Shown in pieces: positions 60,561-64,000 of a stretch of 64,000 nt of DNA. The stretch is taken from assembly GCA_003864495.1 (NCBI GenBank), contig ML133432.1, positions 1,665,531-1,729,530 of the forward strand. Direction: 5' to 3'. The notes under the pieces were generated by a model. The model searched no databases and was not told where the DNA came from. It saw only the letters and a list, made by a program, of their open reading frames with translations. Each line of letters begins with the position of its first letter. Position 1 is the stretch's first letter. The DNA is from Nemopilema nomurai (taxonomy: Eukaryota > Cnidaria > Scyphozoa > Rhizostomeae > Rhizostomatidae). Made by a program: the position numbers and the translations under genes.

Positions 60561-63500
60561 CTAGTAAAATCTCTTAGCAGAATCGCGCTGCTTTTTGCCG
60601 TAGTAGAAATATCCGGCCACAGCAGCAACAACGCCAAATATCACAATGGCCACTAACCATCCAACAGCTCTTTGTGACCTTGTCGATGCAGGTGCACCGT
60701 ACACGTGTTCTACAAAAAAACCACGCATCATTGACAAGCACCACAGTGAAGAAATCGACTCACGCCGTCAAATGGGGGATTAAACCACTAGACTGAGACA
60801 GTAATCAAAGTAGGTGCCGTGACCACAGTACAAATCAATCGTCTTATTCTAAAGTGACTCCATTTTTTTCAGCATGAATAATTTTTTTTGATTAATGGAC
60901 ATACAGACAACATGCAGCTATCGACAAAACACCATGCAAATTTCGTTACTTTATCACAGCCAAATCTGTAATATTACTCTATTTCTTAAGCTACTTTATC
61001 GCAGCCTAATTCTTAAGCTGTATGACAAGATGAAAGATGCCAATCAGTAACTTAGAATTGTGTTCTATGCCGTATTGCCACAATAGAGCTCTAAATTGAC
61101 GATGCCACAAATATCTATGTTGAGAATTTTTGAATTTGGATATACCTGAAAAGGCATCATGAAATACCATCAAATGGGCAAAATTAGCCAATTTTGCTAC
61201 AAATTGGCAGAGATATTGCCACGTGTGTATTGACTCTTTTCTCGTCAAACCCATGTATTTTGGACTCTGAACTTTATAAATAGAGCTAAAATAACAGTGA
61301 TTCGCTAGCAAACCTAAAATCTTTAATTGGCCATATCTTAACCGATTCTAGACATATTTGGCCAATATTGGATATTTGGGAGTATTCCGTGGTGATCGTT
61401 TATGTTATGTGGTTAAAATTCAAAGATTCTAAAAATAAGTTTTTGGTGAGGTCACATTTAAGAAGTAAATTGTTGTAGTAGATGTCAATTGTTTGGAACT
61501 CAATTGGATCAATTGGAACTCACCTCTATAAGCAGCTGCCTTCAAAGCACGAGGAACAATTTTGGCCGTCTCTTCAAAGTTGGAACCATCTTGGCCTTCA
61601 ATGTCCAGGTCGTAAAATTTCATTGACAAAACATCATGATTATCTATAATAAAGCAAGGAATTTAAGTAACATGCTGAAAAGAGACTAAATAATAGCACT
61701 TCAAAATGGAAAACACAAAACTAGACAACAAAGTGTTTTGAAAATATTAATAATAGAAGTATTTGCACAGGGTAGAACCTTTTCAGTGCCAAAGGCACTG
61801 TTATCAATAAGGGCCCTGTTCTAAATGAAAGTATTTACATGATTAAAAATGAAAGTAATTGCAAGTTAAAAATGAAAAGTTTAGAGTGAAAAGTTTAAAA
61901 ATGAAAAGTTAAAAATGAAAAGTTAAAATTAAAAGTAATAAAGAGTCAAAATCTTTTTAGTAGATGCACAAGATTGTTTGAGGTACTATGTTTGAGGCAT
62001 GTAGTCGTATGTAGTCCATAGCTACTTAATGCCATTTGTTCCTTCACTTGGGTGATAACATCAAAATGAATAATTTTGATTTTTAAAACTGCTACTTTTC
62101 GTTTGCCCAACAGCTGGAAAAGACCAACCTACCGTTCGTAATCACCAAAAATGAAATATGTTTCCCTAAATTTACGCATCATCTCTTTCTAATGCAAAAC
62201 TACTTGACAATGGGCCCTTAGATCAGGGTGGTGTCCTCTTTTTCCATGTTGTTGGAGTCCAGATAGCTGTTAATCTGGCATTCAGAGCCTTAAAATCTAA
62301 CATGAATGATTAAAAAGAATTTTCCGAGATGATTTTCCTGAAATGTGACTTTCTGCATAAAAGGCTTTGGATTTGAAAAGCCAGCCCCTTTTCCTGCAGG
62401 CAGTGGTAATAGAATACCCTCATGTGTTGGCTGATGCGTCCAACTTACCCTCGCCTGAAGGTGGGAAAACAAAAATAGTACATGTTATGATTATACTGTG
62501 AAATGTAACGGAAGATGAAATGCAGTGATACCTGCAAGATCTCCTGTCGCAGCAGAAAACCCAAGGTAGTAACTTGTTGGTAGCTCAACTCCCACAACAT
62601 CAAAACATTCCCTCCACTTTCCTTCACCATCTACATCATGCTGAACCTATAAGGCAAAGCAGTGAAGAGTGCAGTTCAGCCTGATCGTCTTTGCAAAGGC
62701 TGTTCCAGCCACCATTTTACCGGAATAAGATGAATTGCAAATGAATTTGTTCTGTATGCATTGGTTTGGCTCAGCTAAGGAAAGTAATGGCCTTCACTAG
62801 AACCCACGACAGACGCTTTGTACTTTGCAATTAATGGTGGCAATTTAAGGATTTGACTCTCTACTTTCTTCAAACCTGGCCCACAAATCTTCTGCCAGGT
62901 ACTGCCACCATCAGCAACAACGCTACCCTGAGTTTACCACTTGAGTTTTCATGAAGCAAGTCTTGTCACAACTTAGTAAATAAAACCAGAAAAATGGCAG
63001 CAGGATGCTTGTGTCTCAAAATGCTTCAGCAACATGACAAACAGACAAACAAAAAGCAAACAACTTACTGTCAGCCTTTTCTCTGTTCCAAGATACCGTA
63101 TGGCAACATAAGTATCACTGTCACTGGCACGAAAATATGACTAAAATGAAACAAATGGAGACCTTAAATTGCAGACTCTTAATATTCAGTAAAAAGGACT
63201 TTCCCAGCTCCTTTTTAAAAAAAATTGAAATTCCTATTCCTTGTGATTTTGCAATTAATTTCCGTCAAATTGGGATCCCTCGAAAATAGAATCTGATTGT
63301 TTGGGATACATAATTGCAATGTTTTCTTAGAAGAAGGGTGTAAAACTAAGCTGTATCTGAAGGTGAATTGGAAAACACTAGTAATTTAATTAACCTGCAA
63401 GATGCTGAAAATACTTTTGATAGGCATAGAATTGTTGTAAAATCAAATTATTCATTCATATTTTCACTTTGCTCGCAATTAAGAATCAAAGCTTTATAGC

Positions 63501-63972
63501 TTATCGAAGCCATCATATATGTTTAACCACCACAGCTTATCAAAATTATAAAAAACATAACTGTGCAACAGGTCCTTCATTTTACTCTTGTTCCTAAATT
63601 CAAAAAAGGACCAAAACTTCTTGGAAAATGGGAATGCTCAATTTTCAGTAAAATCTTTGTAAATGGAACTCCTTCACCTTTTCTGGCCTAAAAACACCAG
63701 AGAAACTCTCAATAATTTCTTTCAACTTTGTTGCTTTTTATGGATAAAAATGAAAGAATCTGTATTTTGATAGATTGGATAAGTTTTCTGATATGTGTTT
63801 TAGACACCAACTCTGAAAGACCATGCCTGTGTAGGAGGCCTTTGACTACATATTAAAAGAAAGAACTTTTCCTTACTGTGCATCCAGCTACTTCACTATG
63901 AGTACCATCGCTATCGTGGTCATAGCTTATAGTTCCATTATTCACTTGTGCAGATATGTACGGGTGATCATG
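60561..63972 (-). CDS. LMAN2-like: LMAN2/VIP36-type L-type lectin, 3' five exons (5' end outside window)
   Basis: Exons 63877-63972, 63069-63140, 62532-62646, 61524-61643, 60561-60709 join in phase to give the last 183 residues. HPYISAQVNNGTISYDHDSDG, then DTYVAIRYL, then VELPTSYYLGFSAATGDLAD, then NHDVLSMKFYDLDIEG match VIP36 in order. The SYDH histidine and the GDL loop are positions that bind high-mannose glycans in VIP36 lectins. A stalk leads to a single transmembrane helix (about WLVAIVIFGVVAAVAGYFYY) and a short cytosolic tail ending KKQRDSAKRFY, the KRFY end shared with LMAN2 and LMAN2L, which acts in ER-Golgi cycling. These proteins carry glycoprotein cargo in the early secretory pathway. 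LMAN2 and LMAN2L cannot be separated from this half alone. The N-terminal half, with the signal peptide, lies beyond 63972. Confidence 0.93.
61844..61945 (+). repeat. AT-rich minisatellite
   Basis: Repeated units around AAAAATGAAAAGTTA, about 14-17 bases long, in the intron between the third and fourth visible exons of the lectin gene. Confidence 0.8.
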
Positions 63973-64000
63973 CTGAAAATAAACACTAGCTTGTGAAAGT

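Overview
The window is animal nuclear DNA. Its genes are split into many short exons with GT-AG introns, it is AT-rich, and it carries animal-specific families: an HMX homeobox gene, a DOCK1/2/5-type Rac exchange factor, an SLC17 transporter and a VIP36-type lectin. Intron density and protein divergence suggest a non-bilaterian or other invertebrate, most likely a cnidarian. That placement is inference. Exons below were built by hand from reading frame, splice consensus, phase continuity and family similarity.

Layout. 1-9365: tandem satellite of about 176.5-bp monomers with nested higher-order duplications; its left end lies outside the window. 9366-10958: intergenic. 10959-16968, minus: complete 10-coding-exon SLC17 (sialin-like) transporter of 519 aa, with a plausible TATA/CCAAT promoter and 5' non-coding exon at 17213-17345. 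17346-25116: about 7.8 kb with no gene I recognise, ahead of the homeobox gene. 25117-26452, plus: two-exon HMX homeobox gene, 289 aa. 26453-27586: short spacer between convergent genes. 27587-56790, minus: one gene of about 59 exons for a DOCK1/2/5 protein, covering SH3, DHR-1, helical core, DHR-2 and a proline-rich tail. 56791-60560: mostly non-coding, with one orphan exon candidate. 60561-63972, minus: last five exons of a LMAN2/VIP36-type cargo lectin whose 5' end lies beyond the window.

The genes do not form a pathway. The linkage looks like ordinary animal synteny: a lysosomal/vesicular anion transporter, a transcription factor, a cytoskeletal GEF and a secretory-pathway lectin.

Most notable observations: (1) the satellite monomer carries a perfect 14-bp dyad and the array shows several generations of block duplication; (2) DOCK exon 58 is one base out of frame just before a CRK-type PxLPxK motif; (3) a terminal-inverted-repeat element containing a tRNA-like sequence has inserted next to a DOCK splice donor and appears to have duplicated that donor; (4) a decayed copy of the HMX intron/exon-2 junction lies antisense in a DOCK intron; (5) a TA-flanked MITE and many minisatellites, some abutting splice sites, lie in DOCK introns.
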